Assembly: GCF_031195445.1 (NCBI RefSeq)
Contig: NZ_CP133480.1
Coordinates: 2,348,501 to 2,412,500 of the forward strand
DNA: 64,000 bases
Direction of reading: 5' to 3'
DNA from: Acuticoccus sp. MNP-M23
GTDB lineage: Bacteria; Pseudomonadota; Alphaproteobacteria; Rhizobiales; Amorphaceae
Part shown: piece after piece, positions 1 to 10,448 of the stretch
Numbering within the stretch: the stretch's first letter is position 1
Layout of the letters: each line of letters begins with the position of its first letter
Notes under the pieces: model-generated
Told to the model about the DNA's origin: nothing
Seen by the model: the letters and a program-made list of their open reading frames with translations, nothing else
The model's database searches: none
Program-made: the position numbers and the translations under genes

Positions 1-721
1 TGGACGTCAGCACCACGTTCGCGAACGTCACGCGGATCTTGGTGTCGGACAGCTCCACCGTCAGCTTGGCTTCGGGGTCTTCCATCAGCCGCTGCAATTC
101 GCCCACGGTTTTGCGCGGGACGATGATGCCGGGCATGCCCTCGCAGCCCTCGGGCGCGGTCACCTGCGCCTGGGCAAGGCGGTGCCCATCGGTCGCAACG
201 GCGCGCAGGCGGAGGCCATCGGGCGTTTCGGCGGCATGGAAGTAGATGCCGTTGAGGTAGTAGCGCGTCTCCTCTGTGGAGATGGCGAATTGGGTGCGCT
301 CGATCAGCCACTTGAAATCGGCGGCAGCGAGCTGGAAGCGGTGGGTGAACTCGCCCGCCGTAATGTCCGGATAGTCGGTCTCCGGCAGCATCTGAAGCGC
401 GAAGCGGGAGCGGCCCGCCGTCAGCGTCATGGTGGAACCGTCGGGATTGGTATCCAGCGAGATGCGGGCGCCTTCGGGGATCTTGCGCACGATGTCGTGC
501 AGCATGTGCGCCGGCACCGTGATGGCGCCCGGCTGGTCCACCGCGGCTTCCACCGTCTCGACGATCTCGAGGTCCAGATCTGTCGCCTTCAGCGTGATCG
601 AGGCGCCATCGGCGCGGATCAGCACGTTGGACAGGATCGGGATCGTGTTGCGCCGTTCGACGACGCGCTGGACGTGGGACAGAGGCTTGAGGAGATGAGC
701 CCGTTCGAGGGTCGCACGCAT
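1..721 (-). CDS. dnaN: DNA polymerase III subunit beta (sliding clamp), 3' end cut by window edge
   Basis: Sliding clamp that tethers the replicative polymerase to DNA. Translating the minus strand from the ATG at 721-719 gives MRATLERAHLLKPLSHVQRV followed by a classic beta-clamp first domain (RNTIPILSNVLI, then LKATDLDLEIVETVEA). The open frame runs to base 1 without a stop, so about 240 residues are visible of the roughly 370 usual in the family; the C-terminal third lies outside. It lies downstream of dnaA on the same strand, the common dnaA-dnaN order. A 196-bp spacer with a strong hairpin separates the two genes, so dnaN may be partly transcribed from its own promoter. Identity is seen directly in the translation. 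Confidence 0.96.
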   Translation of the reverse strand, partial: MRATLERAHLLKPLSHVQRVVERRNTIPILSNVLIRADGASITLKATDLDLEIVETVEAAVDQPGAITVPAHMLHDIVRKIPEGARISLDTNPDGSTMTLTAGRSRFALQMLPETDYPDITAGEFTHRFQLAAADFKWLIERTQFAISTEETRYYLNGIYFHAAETPDGLRLRAVATDGHRLAQAQVTAPEGCEGMPGIIVPRKTVGELQRLMEDPEAKLTVELSDTKIRVTFANVVLTS

Positions 722-870
722 GACGGTTCCGTAGGCGATTGCGGCAAATCCGCGGGGGCCGTTACGTTGACCAGACAAGACCTTGGCGTGCAAGACCCGG
801 CAGGCTCGCTCCGGCCGTGATGCCCGCATTTCGGGCCATTGCCCACCAATTTGCGACAAGAGACTGCGAA

Positions 871-892
871 CGGGAGGGCAAGGGCCCTCCCG
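871..892 (-). terminator. Hairpin between dnaA and dnaN
   Basis: A perfect 9-bp inverted repeat (CGGGAGGGC / GCCCTCCCG) with a 4-base loop lies 25 bp past the dnaA stop codon. There is no U-tract on the minus strand, so it could be an attenuator or an mRNA-stabilising hairpin rather than a full terminator. It would let dnaA and dnaN levels differ. Confidence 0.5.
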
Positions 893-917
893 CGCAATCG
901 GTGAGGCGAGGCCGGGC

Positions 918-2378
918 CTACTGGTCGAGAAGGCGCTTCAGCGTCTCGATGTCTTCGGCGAGCTGGGCGTCCTTTTCGAGGAGACCGTCGATCTTGCGCA
1001 CCGCATGAAGGACGGTCGTGTGATCGCGGTTGCCGAAGCGGCGGCCGATCTCGGGCAGGGATCGCGGCGTCAGGATCTTGGAAAGAAACATGGCGATCTG
1101 GCGCGGCATGACGATGGTGCGGGTCCGGCGGGCGGACACCAGATCCTGCTTGGACACGCCATAATGCTGCGAGACGACGCGCTGAATGTCCTCGATCTTG
1201 GGCTTTTTCGTTTCCCGTGCGCGCAGGAGATCGCGCAGCGCGTTCTCGGCCATCTTGATGTTGATGGGCTGGGCGGTCAGCTGGTTGTGCGCCACGAGGC
1301 GGTTCACGGCACCTTCGAGATCGCGGCCGTTGGTGGTGACGGAGCGGGCCACGAAATCGACCACATCATCGGGAAAGTCGAGGTCGTCGAACTGCGCCCT
1401 CTGGGTTGCGATGCGCCTGTCGAGAATCTTGCGGCGCATGGCGTAGTCCGGCACCTCCAGTTCCACCACCAGGCCGCCGCCGAGGCGGGACGAGATGCGC
1501 GTTTCGAGGCCGTCGAGGTCCGCCGGCGCGCGGTCGGCGGCAATCACCACCTGCCGCTGGGCGTCGAGCAGGGAGGTGATGGTGTGGCCGAACTCCTCCT
1601 GAACGCGGGCGCCATTGAGGAACTGGAGATCGTCGATCACCAGCATGTCGATATCGCGCACAATGTCTTTGAAGGTGAGGGTCGTCTTGTTCCGCATCGC
1701 CGAGACGAACTTGTACATGAACGTTTCGGAGGTGAGGTAGAGCACCCGCATGTTGGGGTTCTTGGCCAGGGCGGCCTGTGCGACCGCCTGGAGAAGGTGA
1801 GTCTTGCCGAGCCCGACCGGGGCGGAGACGTAGAGCGGGTTGTACTGGATCCGCTCGCCTGGCTGGGCAAACGCCACCTTCTTTCCTGCAGCGACGGCAA
1901 GCGCGTTGCTGGGGCCTTCAACGAATTCCGTGAAGGTATAGCGCGGCTCGAGCGCTGAGCCTTCCAGCCCGGCGGCGCTGTTGGCCGGCGCGGACGGAGG
2001 GTCGATCTGGCGGCGGGGTGCGGTTGCTGCGGTCTGCGCCTGGCCCGACTTGTGGGGCGCGGATGCGGACCCGGAATCAGCCTTTTTCAGCGGGAAGCTG
2101 CGCACGGCAAAGCGCACTTCCTCGATGGCCTTGTCGGAGGACTGCCACCGCTTCAGAATGTCGTTGCCATAGTTGTTCTGGTTCCAGTGCTTGATGAACT
2201 GCGTCGGCGTCGACAGCGTCACCACGCCGCCGGCAAAGCCAGCGTATTCAAGCCGCTCGAACCACGACGAATAGATGTCTTCCCCATAAGAGGAACGCAT
2301 CATCTGCTTGATCTCGTTCCAAACGCCTTGGCGTTTGTCGCTGTCGTCGTTTTCTTTAACCGGCAAAACACCTGTCAT
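918..2378 (-). CDS. dnaA: Chromosomal replication initiator protein DnaA
   Basis: ATP-dependent initiator that melts the chromosomal origin. The 486-residue product has an N-terminal oligomerisation domain (about 18-95), a Pro/Ala/Ser-rich linker (about 100-145), the AAA+ core with P-loop VGLGKTH (188-194) and Walker B MLVIDD (245-250), and the C-terminal DNA-binding helix-turn-helix with the DnaA signature around RFGNRDHTTVLHAV (447-460). The first P-loop glycine is Ala here (APVGLGKT); from memory this position is also degenerate in rhizobial DnaA proteins, so it is not taken as a defect. The start is supported by AAGGAAGG about 6 nt upstream. The gene is followed by dnaN and preceded by a rhodanese gene and a long gene-free gap. 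Confidence 0.98.
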   Translation of the reverse strand: MTGVLPVKENDDSDKRQGVWNEIKQMMRSSYGEDIYSSWFERLEYAGFAGGVVTLSTPTQFIKHWNQNNYGNDILKRWQSSDKAIEEVRFAVRSFPLKKADSGSASAPHKSGQAQTAATAPRRQIDPPSAPANSAAGLEGSALEPRYTFTEFVEGPSNALAVAAGKKVAFAQPGERIQYNPLYVSAPVGLGKTHLLQAVAQAALAKNPNMRVLYLTSETFMYKFVSAMRNKTTLTFKDIVRDIDMLVIDDLQFLNGARVQEEFGHTITSLLDAQRQVVIAADRAPADLDGLETRISSRLGGGLVVELEVPDYAMRRKILDRRIATQRAQFDDLDFPDDVVDFVARSVTTNGRDLEGAVNRLVAHNQLTAQPINIKMAENALRDLLRARETKKPKIEDIQRVVSQHYGVSKQDLVSARRTRTIVMPRQIAMFLSKILTPRSLPEIGRRFGNRDHTTVLHAVRKIDGLLEKDAQLAEDIETLKRLLDQ

Positions 2379-2426
2379 AATCCACCTTCCTTCTTTTCAC
2401 GTAGGGACAAGAGCACGTGTCTCATT

Positions 2427-2469
2427 CGGCCCGGCGCAAACACGCCTTCCTCGTACCGACGCCGGGCCG
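2427..2469. repeat. Perfect 10-bp inverted repeat upstream of dnaA
   Basis: CGGCCCGGCG (2427-2436) and its reverse complement CGCCGGGCCG (2460-2469) are separated by 23 bases, in the 131-bp space between the rhodanese stop and the dnaA start. It could terminate the rhodanese transcript or form a structure in the dnaA leader. No U-tract follows. Confidence 0.4.
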
Positions 2470-2509
2470 CGCCAGTCGAAAAACTCGGAAATCTACTCTG
2501 ATCAGTGTG

Positions 2510-2926
2510 TCAGGACTGGCGCCATGGGAGGCCTTCAGCCTTCCATCCCGCAACGTGTCCTCTGTGGCCCAATTCGTCGGGCGGCCCTTCGAAGCCGTCC
2601 GCGATGTTGAAGACCTTCGCGTATCCGCGCCCCGCCATTTCCCGCGCTGCAGCAAGGCTGCGCGCCCCGCTCCGGCACAGGAAATAAAGGGCGGTCTCCT
2701 TGTCCGGGCAGGCATGCGCCAGCGCATCGCCAAATGCCGGGTCAACCGTCATGTCCGGGAACGTCTGCCATTCGATCAGCACCGGCTGGGTGCTGGCTGC
2801 GGACAGGTCGACAATGCCAACGTAGGCCCATTCGGCTCGCGTGCGCACATCGACAACCATCGCAGGCGCGGAGCCGTTTACGGCCTCCATTGCTTCTGCT
2901 GGTCTTACGTCCGGTATGTCAGTCAT
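2510..2926 (-). CDS. Rhodanese-like domain protein
   Basis: Single-domain rhodanese, a predicted sulfurtransferase or sulfur carrier. The active-site loop C-R-S-G-A-R is intact after the strand YFL, and the N-terminal VVDVRTRAEW motif matches the CH2A-type start of the fold. I chose the ATG at 2926 (138 residues) over an upstream ATG at 2953 because GGGAGAG lies about 9 nt before it. The gene sits between rpsT and dnaA, which are usually close neighbours in this order, so it looks like an insertion into that neighbourhood. The physiological substrate cannot be told from sequence. Confidence 0.9.
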   Translation of the reverse strand: MTDIPDVRPAEAMEAVNGSAPAMVVDVRTRAEWAYVGIVDLSAASTQPVLIEWQTFPDMTVDPAFGDALAHACPDKETALYFLCRSGARSLAAAREMAGRGYAKVFNIADGFEGPPDELGHRGHVAGWKAEGLPWRQS

Positions 2927-3655
2927 CAGGCAAAACTCTCCCGCCTGGAGCATGTAGCCCCAGCGTAGTCCGCAAGTTTTTAAAGAAACTCTAGTCCGTT
3001 ACAAGGTTGGCGTCAGTCTACCTGGCGCTGCTGACCTAGCTTGCAATGAGCGATTTTTCTTCGTGTTCTTCACTCGCTGCATTGGATAGGCCCTTTCGAC
3101 ATCGTCCACCCCCGGCATGTGCCAAATGGGGGCTGATTTCCGAGGGGACAACTGCTCCCCGCGATGACCTCCATTAACCACGGGTCCGTCTGACAGACAA
3201 GGACTTGACACCGTGTCTGATTCGCAAATCGCCAGTCTGGCCGCGGCGAAAGCAAGCGAGCAGGATGGAAATCCCCTGTTCCAAGAACGGGTTCGATAAT
3301 GGTGCGGCAGCGGTTGCACAATCATGCGTCAGGTTAAAAAAAAATCTGCCAAAAATGACGCTTTAGTTGCTCTCGGCGAGCGTGTTCCTCGCGTATTAGC
3401 CGGCTCAATTGAAATCCCGTGCTTTCACCTTGAATTATTAGAGTATCTACCGGTTCTGGTTTCGTCAGGACCGCGGATTCGCGTGAAAGCCCTGCGCCCA
3501 ATCGGAGGTTGCTAAATTGGTTGCCAGCTAACAGCGTGGACAACCTGGGTAAACGTCGAAAGTGCACTTCCATGGGTCTGGAATATGATGCAGCCGGCCG
3601 TTCGCGGTGAGGTGCGCCTCGTGATCGTCCGAGCAGCGCTTGGCGCCCGAAACGC
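2927..3655. other. Gene-free, AT-richer gap between the rhodanese and rpsT; possible origin or control region
   Basis: About 730 bases with no convincing gene, lower in G+C than the flanking coding DNA. It contains a 9-A run near 3335-3343, AT-rich stretches around 3330-3370 and 3425-3445, two GANTC methylation motifs (near 3220 and 3476), and an imperfect stem at 3044-3084 (CAATGAGCGA / TCGCTGCATTG, one bulged base). Short open frames here have no start context or family resemblance. By eye I find no perfect DnaA box (TTATCCACA), only degenerate ones such as CGTGGACAA near 3536. Its position next to dnaA makes an origin or regulatory role possible but unproven. Confidence 0.35.
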
Positions 3656-3687
3656 AAGAAGCGCGAACCGAACGGTCCGCGCTTCTT
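3656..3687 (-). terminator. Terminator after rpsT
   Basis: A perfect 10-bp inverted repeat (AAGAAGCGCG / CGCGCTTCTT) with a 12-base loop begins about 70 bp past the rpsT stop. The descending arm ends in TTCTT and is followed by GCGTTTC, so it fits an intrinsic terminator with a weak U-tract. Confidence 0.65.
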
Positions 3688-3755
3688 GGGTTAGGATATT
3701 GATCTCAGTTCACGAGAAGACCGCGCCAGAGGCGGTGCTTCGCGCCGCAGCGTCG

Positions 3756-4019
3756 TCAGGCGATCGCTTTGACCCGGCTTGCGAGGCGCGACACCTTGCG
3801 AGAGGCGGTGTTCTTGTGAAGGATTCCCTTCTGAGCGGCACGCATGATTTCGGGCTGTGCGTTGCGAAAGGCGCTCTGCGCCGCTTCGGCGTCGCCGGCC
3901 GTGATCGCGTCTTCAACCTTGCGCACGAAGGTGCGCATGCGCGAACGGCGCGCTCCGTTCACCATCGTACGCTTCTCGAGTTTGCGCACCATCTTCTGCG
4001 CGGATTTCGTATTCGCCAT
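3756..4019 (-). CDS. rpsT: 30S ribosomal protein S20
   Basis: Small-subunit primary-binding protein contacting the 5' domain of 16S rRNA. The 87-residue, lysine/arginine-rich product begins [18 protein letters not shown], typical of the family, and ends in the conserved [13 protein letters not shown] region. The length matches the family. A GGCCGC/GCGGCC hairpin lies just upstream of the start, which could matter because S20 is known in E. coli to control its own translation; that link is inference here. It has its own candidate promoter and terminator. Confidence 0.97.
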   Translation of the reverse strand: MANTKSAQKMVRKLEKRTMVNGARRSRMRTFVRKVEDAITAGDAEAAQSAFRNAQPEIMRAAQKGILHKNTASRKVSRLASRVKAIA

Positions 4020-4033
4020 TTAGCTTCCCAGAC

Positions 4034-4048
4034 GGCCGCCATGCGGCC
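4034..4048 (-). promoter_or_regulatory. Short GC hairpin in the rpsT leader
   Basis: GGCCGC-CAT-GCGGCC forms a 6-bp stem with a 3-base loop, ending about 15 bp from the rpsT start codon. On the minus strand it is preceded by a run of seven Ts. It may influence translation initiation of S20. Confidence 0.35.
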
Positions 4049-4069
4049 CATAAAAAAATGTGACCCGCG

Positions 4070-4098
4070 CGGCTAGCCGATTGCGGGGCGGCCGTCAA
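4070..4098 (-). promoter_or_regulatory. Candidate sigma-70-type promoter for rpsT
   Basis: On the minus strand TTGACG (4098-4093) is followed after 17 bp by TAGCCG (4075-4070), about 50 bp upstream of the rpsT start. The -35 match is good and the -10 is weak, so this is only a candidate. Confidence 0.4.
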
Positions 4099-4102
4099 GG
4101 CC

Positions 4103-4879
4103 TTAGCGGTTTTTGAAGGAAGGTTTTCGCTTTTCAGCGAAAGCCGCCATCCCTTCTTTCTGGTCCTCTGTCGAGAACAGAGCATGGAAAACGCGCCGCT
4201 CGAAACGGGCGCCTTCGGCAAGCCCGGTTTCAAAGGCACGGTTCACGCTCTCCTTCGTGGCCATCAGCGCGGGGAGGGACTGCTTTGCAATTCCTGCCGC
4301 CATTGCCTTGGCCTCATCAAGGAGCTTATCGGCCGGAACGACGCGCGCCACAAGCCCCGATCTCTCAGCTTCATGCGCATCCATAATCCGGCCGGTCAGG
4401 CAAAGGTCCATCGCCTTGGCTTTTCCGACGGCACGGGTGAGGCGCTGCGTGCCCCCGGCGCCCGGCATCACGCCGAGATTGATTTCAGGCTGGCCGAATT
4501 TTGCGGTGTCCGCCGCAATGATGGTGTCGCACATCATCGCCACTTCGCACCCGCCGCCGAGCGCAAACCCGGCCACCGCCGCAACCAGCGGCTTGCGCAT
4601 GGTGGCAATCTGGTCCCAACGGGCGATGAAGTCTGCAAGGTAGGCGTCCGCGAAGCTGAGCGACGCCATCTCCTTGATGTCGGCCCCGGCGGCGAACGCG
4701 CGTTCGGAGCCGGTGAGGATCATGCAGCCGATGTCGGGGTCGGCATCGAATGCACGGAGCGCGGCGACAATCTCGTCCACAAGGTGCGCGTTGAGCGCGT
4801 TGAGGGCCTTGGGGCGGTTGAGCGTCACGATGCCGACAGCGCCGTCACGCTCCGTCAAGATCAGCTCGTATTCCGCCAT
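4103..4879 (-). CDS. Enoyl-CoA hydratase (crotonase family)
   Basis: Predicted to hydrate trans-2-enoyl-CoA to 3-hydroxyacyl-CoA in fatty-acid or related catabolism. The 258-residue product, counted from the internal MAEYELIL start, carries both catalytic glutamates in family context: E112 in [11 protein letters not shown] and E132 in FGQPEINLG, 20 residues apart as in rat hydratase (E144/E164). The oxyanion-hole segments [11 protein letters not shown] and GFALGGG are also present. The longer frame starting at 4933 adds an unlikely arginine/proline leader. An enoyl-CoA hydratase beside rpsT-dnaA is a common arrangement in Hyphomicrobiales. The acyl-chain preference is unknown. Confidence 0.93.
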   Translation of the reverse strand: MAEYELILTERDGAVGIVTLNRPKALNALNAHLVDEIVAALRAFDADPDIGCMILTGSERAFAAGADIKEMASLSFADAYLADFIARWDQIATMRKPLVAAVAGFALGGGCEVAMMCDTIIAADTAKFGQPEINLGVMPGAGGTQRLTRAVGKAKAMDLCLTGRIMDAHEAERSGLVARVVPADKLLDEAKAMAAGIAKQSLPALMATKESVNRAFETGLAEGARFERRVFHALFSTEDQKEGMAAFAEKRKPSFKNR

Positions 4880-5140
4880 CACAGTCTCCGTGCGTTGTGG
4901 CTGTGGGTTATCGCGCGCCGTGCGGGGCCGCAACCGCCGGAACGCCGGTGGCCCGGCAATAGCCTTGCAAAGCGTTAACGCGTGGCAGTCATGTCTCGGC
5001 GATCATGCCCCGGTACGGACCCCTCGGCCCGGCAACGCGTTGACAGGGCGTGCGAAGTTCTTGACGCGGGCGCTATATTGGCTAGCCCCAGTGGGGGCGG
5101 GGCACAGAAGCCGCCTCGCATAGGCATTAAGGAGTGTGAG

Positions 5141-6295
5141 TTGGCGCTTACCCAACAGCGCGAGCGCGCGCATGACACCAGCGACGACAGCCACGCCGTG
5201 CTGAGCGCGTACGACGCGCTCGTCGCGGACGGCGATCTTGACCGCGATGCGGCGCAGGTGGCGGTCGCCTGCGCGCTCGACGACGTGCTCGACGATCTTG
5301 CCAACGCCACGCGCGGCGGCATTGCGCCATTTTTCCGGCGGCGCCTGGGAAGAACCGCTTCGGTGCGGGGGCTTTACCTCTGGGGCTCGGTGGGCCGTGG
5401 CAAGACCATGCTGATGGACATTTTCTACGAGGCTGCGCCGGTGAAGGCGAAGCGGCGGCTCCACTTCAACAAGTTCATGGCAGACGCTCACGGCCGCATC
5501 GCGCGGCTGCGCAAGGAAGGGGCCGACGAGGCAGTGCTCACCGCAGCGGACGAGATTGCCGCGGAATCGCACCTCCTCTGCTTCGACGAATTTGCCGTCA
5601 CCGACATTGCCGATGCGATGATCCTCTCGCGCCTCTTCACACGGCTGTTCGAGAAGAAGGTGACCCTGGTGGCGACCTCCAACGTCGCGCCCAACGACCT
5701 TTACCGCGACGGGCTCAACCGCGCGCTGTTCGAGCCGTTCATCCGTGTCCTGCGCGACCATGTGGAAGTGGTGCAGCTGGATGCGGCGACCGACTATCGC
5801 CTCAACCGGCTGGAGGACCGGCAGGTGTACTTCCAGACAGGCGACAAGGGCTTCGAGCGCACCTGGATTGCGGCGATGGGGGACCGCGAGGAGACCGGCG
5901 CCGACGTCAAGGTCGGATCCCGCACGATCCATGCGCCCCGCGTGGCAGGTGGCATGGCGCGCTTTTCGTTCGCGGAGCTGTGTGACGCGCCCCGCAGCGC
6001 AGGCGACTTCATGGCCATCGCGAACCGCTTCCACACGCTCTTTATCGAGGATGTTCCGGTGCTGACACGCGCAAGACGGGAGAGTCTGCGCCGTTTCATC
6101 AACCTGATTGACGTGCTTTACGACCAGAGCGTGCGTCTGGTGATCAGCGCTGCGGCGGAACCGGCCAGACTGCTCGATACCGATGGCGGCGGCGCCGAAC
6201 AGGAGGCTTTTGCGTTCGACCGCACCGCCTCGCGTCTCTACGAAATGCGCTCGGCAAGCTATCTCCACGGTGTCGAGACTACACCCTATGGTTGA
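5141..6295 (+). CDS. zapE: Cell division ATPase ZapE (AFG1 family)
   Basis: AAA-type P-loop ATPase of the ZapE/AFG1 (LACE1) family, linked in E. coli to Z-ring constriction. I chose the TTG at 5141 because AAGGAG stands 6 nt before it; this gives 384 residues, close to the usual size, whereas the full open frame adds a 53-residue tail unlike the family. Walker A is WGSVGRGKTML (81-91) and Walker B is LLCFDEF. Conserved segments LHFNKFM, ATSNVAPNDLY and RLFTRLFE are present. It lies directly upstream of mdh, the standard neighbourhood in Hyphomicrobiales. Confidence 0.93.
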   Translation: MALTQQRERAHDTSDDSHAVLSAYDALVADGDLDRDAAQVAVACALDDVLDDLANATRGGIAPFFRRRLGRTASVRGLYLWGSVGRGKTMLMDIFYEAAPVKAKRRLHFNKFMADAHGRIARLRKEGADEAVLTAADEIAAESHLLCFDEFAVTDIADAMILSRLFTRLFEKKVTLVATSNVAPNDLYRDGLNRALFEPFIRVLRDHVEVVQLDAATDYRLNRLEDRQVYFQTGDKGFERTWIAAMGDREETGADVKVGSRTIHAPRVAGGMARFSFAELCDAPRSAGDFMAIANRFHTLFIEDVPVLTRARRESLRRFINLIDVLYDQSVRLVISAAAEPARLLDTDGGGAEQEAFAFDRTASRLYEMRSASYLHGVETTPYG

Positions 6296-6334
6296 TTTTT
6301 GTGCGCACTTGAATGCAGGATACGAGTGCGATAG

Positions 6335-7790
<1,456 letters not shown>

Positions 7791-8031
7791 GCACCTCGCG
7801 CACCCTCTGCGTCCCGGCCCCGGCCTTGGCCGAGGCCCGTTTCCATGGCGCGGCGTCCTAGGCCGCGATGCACCGAGAGGCCAGCGCCTCCGCCACTTTC
7901 GGCACGCCGGCTGGTGCGAGGCTTGTGAAGCCGATCGGCCCTGAGGGCGATTGGGCGATGGCATCGCGCGAAACTTCTGCTAATTCCTGCCCATACACCG
8001 CTGATCAGGCTGCCCCGAGGAGCACACTTCA
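7791..8031. other. Spacer upstream of sucC
   Basis: About 240 bp with no gene I can support. It should contain the sucC promoter, but no clear -35/-10 pair stands out. It ends in GAGGAG about 10 nt before the sucC ATG, a good ribosome-binding site. Confidence 0.5.
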
Positions 8032-9225
<1,194 letters not shown>

Positions 9226-9367
9226 CGGTGGGCGCGGCAGACAAAACTGATCTGCCGCGCATTCCCGCCCGGCCGGCCAAGGCGGCCGGGTGTGCGCGCC
9301 TTGCGGGTCTTCGACCATGATCGGGTCGTGCACCGCGCGCGTTCCGGCAGCGTTCGGCGAACTTTCG

Positions 9368-9700
9368 ATGCTGCTGAGCCCCGGCGAGCTTGTCGCCTTC
9401 TCGCTTCTTTCGGCGGCGGTTGCGTCGGGTGTGTTTTACGCACTTCGTGCCGCGCGTTGGCGCGTCGCGTCCCGCGCGTGGGCGATCTTTGTCGCCGCGC
9501 TGTTCGTGGTGCTGTGGGGGTATCTGGAAGCAGGCTGCCCGCAGGGAACCGTCGGTGCCACGCCGGTCGACAGTGACAACGCGGACATCTACCTCGCCCG
9601 CGCCATCCCCCTGATGATGGCGGCCCTTGCATTCATTGGCGTGATCACGCTTGCGGCGATGCTTGTTGCGCGCCGGTTCGCCTCGCGCCGCGCCGGCTGA
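9368..9700 (+). CDS. Small membrane protein of unknown function
   Basis: I do not recognise the family. From the ATG at 9368 the product is 110 residues with three likely membrane segments (about 5-25, 38-55 and 80-100) and a short soluble loop containing one Cys (EAGCPQG) and acidic residues. An in-frame ATG at 9317 would add 17 residues; neither start has a convincing ribosome-binding site. It lies between sucC and sucD together with sodC, same strand. Other frames in this stretch are also open, so coding status is moderate. Confidence 0.5.
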   Translation: MLLSPGELVAFSLLSAAVASGVFYALRAARWRVASRAWAIFVAALFVVLWGYLEAGCPQGTVGATPVDSDNADIYLARAIPLMMAALAFIGVITLAAMLVARRFASRRAG

Positions 9701-9794
9701 GCACCGCCGATAACCATTGTCGCACCCGCGGCAATGACGCAACGAAGCGGCGGCCGATCGGTTTTCCTCACAACAACACAACGAGGAGAATGCC

Positions 9795-10334
9795 ATGATC
9801 GGCAAGATCACCACTGCTGCGTCGGCTTTCGTTCTGTCTGCCGCGCTGCTTGCCGGGCCTGCCGGCGCCGCGGACCAGAGCGCACCGGACATGACCGCCA
9901 CAGTGAAGGACACCAAGGGCGAGATCCTGGGCACCGTCACCTTCAGCGCGACGCCGTCCGGCATCACGCACATTGTGGCAAACCTTGAAGGTGTGCCGGA
10001 AGGCAAGCACGGCTTCCATATTCACGAAACCGGCGAATGCGATCCCGCAGACGGCTTCAAGTCCGCCGGCGGCCACTACACCGGCGGCATGGAGCACGGC
10101 ATTCTGGCCAAGGGTGGCCCCCATGCAGGGGACCTTCCCAACGTCCATGTTGCCAATGACGGCATCGTTGCGGTCGAGGTCTTCACGGCGACGATCAGCA
10201 CCGACGCCAATGGCAGCAACCCCCTGGCCGATGCGGACGGTTCGGCCGTGATGATCCACTCCGGGCCGGACGACTACACCAGCCAGCCTGCGGGCGCTGC
10301 CGGCGACCGGATTGCGTGCGGCGTGATCGAATAA
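9795..10334 (+). CDS. sodC: Superoxide dismutase [Cu-Zn], periplasmic
   Basis: Dismutates superoxide in the periplasm. The 179-residue product starts with a signal peptide (cleavage after AGPAGAA near residue 25). Metal ligands are in canonical order: H-x-H in HGFHIHETG, the zinc-loop histidines in GGHYTGG, MEHG and GGPHAGDLPN, and the last copper ligand in VMIHSGPDDY. The disulfide cysteines are in GECDP and RIACGVIE. GAGGAGAA precedes the start. It is lodged between sucC and sucD, where an antioxidant gene is not expected, and is followed by a hairpin. Confidence 0.96.
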   Translation: MIGKITTAASAFVLSAALLAGPAGAADQSAPDMTATVKDTKGEILGTVTFSATPSGITHIVANLEGVPEGKHGFHIHETGECDPADGFKSAGGHYTGGMEHGILAKGGPHAGDLPNVHVANDGIVAVEVFTATISTDANGSNPLADADGSAVMIHSGPDDYTSQPAGAAGDRIACGVIE

Positions 10335-10343
10335 GGCCTAAAC

Positions 10344-10376
10344 TGCCGCGGCGCTGACCAATTCGGCGCCGCGGCA
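10344..10376 (+). terminator. Hairpin after sodC
   Basis: A perfect 11-bp inverted repeat (TGCCGCGGCGC / GCGCCGCGGCA) with an 11-base loop begins 10 bp after the sodC stop. No T-run follows, so it may be a weak terminator or a stabilising hairpin ahead of sucD. Confidence 0.5.
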
Positions 10377-10448
10377 TGCGTTGGCGGTTGAGATTGGAGC
10401 CCGTTTGCTCTAGCGAATGGGCATCCTCCGCGAGCCGCAAGAGAAGCC

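Noticed and set aside
185-197. Residue change A185 for the first P-loop glycine, as numbered in DnaA, read as an inactive initiator
   Set aside because: Coordinates here are protein residues. The lysine and following glycine are intact and I recall similar degeneracy in rhizobial DnaA, so loss of function is not supported.
918-1958. Plus-strand open frames opposite dnaA, including one of about 390 residues (783-1958)
   Set aside because: Antisense shadow of dnaA, whose domains and signature are complete.
3324-3515. A 63-residue frame in the gap beside dnaA
   Set aside because: No ribosome-binding site, no family resemblance and poor codon character for this genome.
3524-3560. CGTGGACAA as a DnaA box
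   Set aside because: Two mismatches to TGTGGATAA and isolated; I could not find a cluster, so I do not call an origin.
5040-5080. TTGACA and TATATT upstream of zapE as a promoter
   Set aside because: The two elements are 28 bp apart, and the nearer TTGACG is only 7 bp from TATATT; neither spacing is workable.
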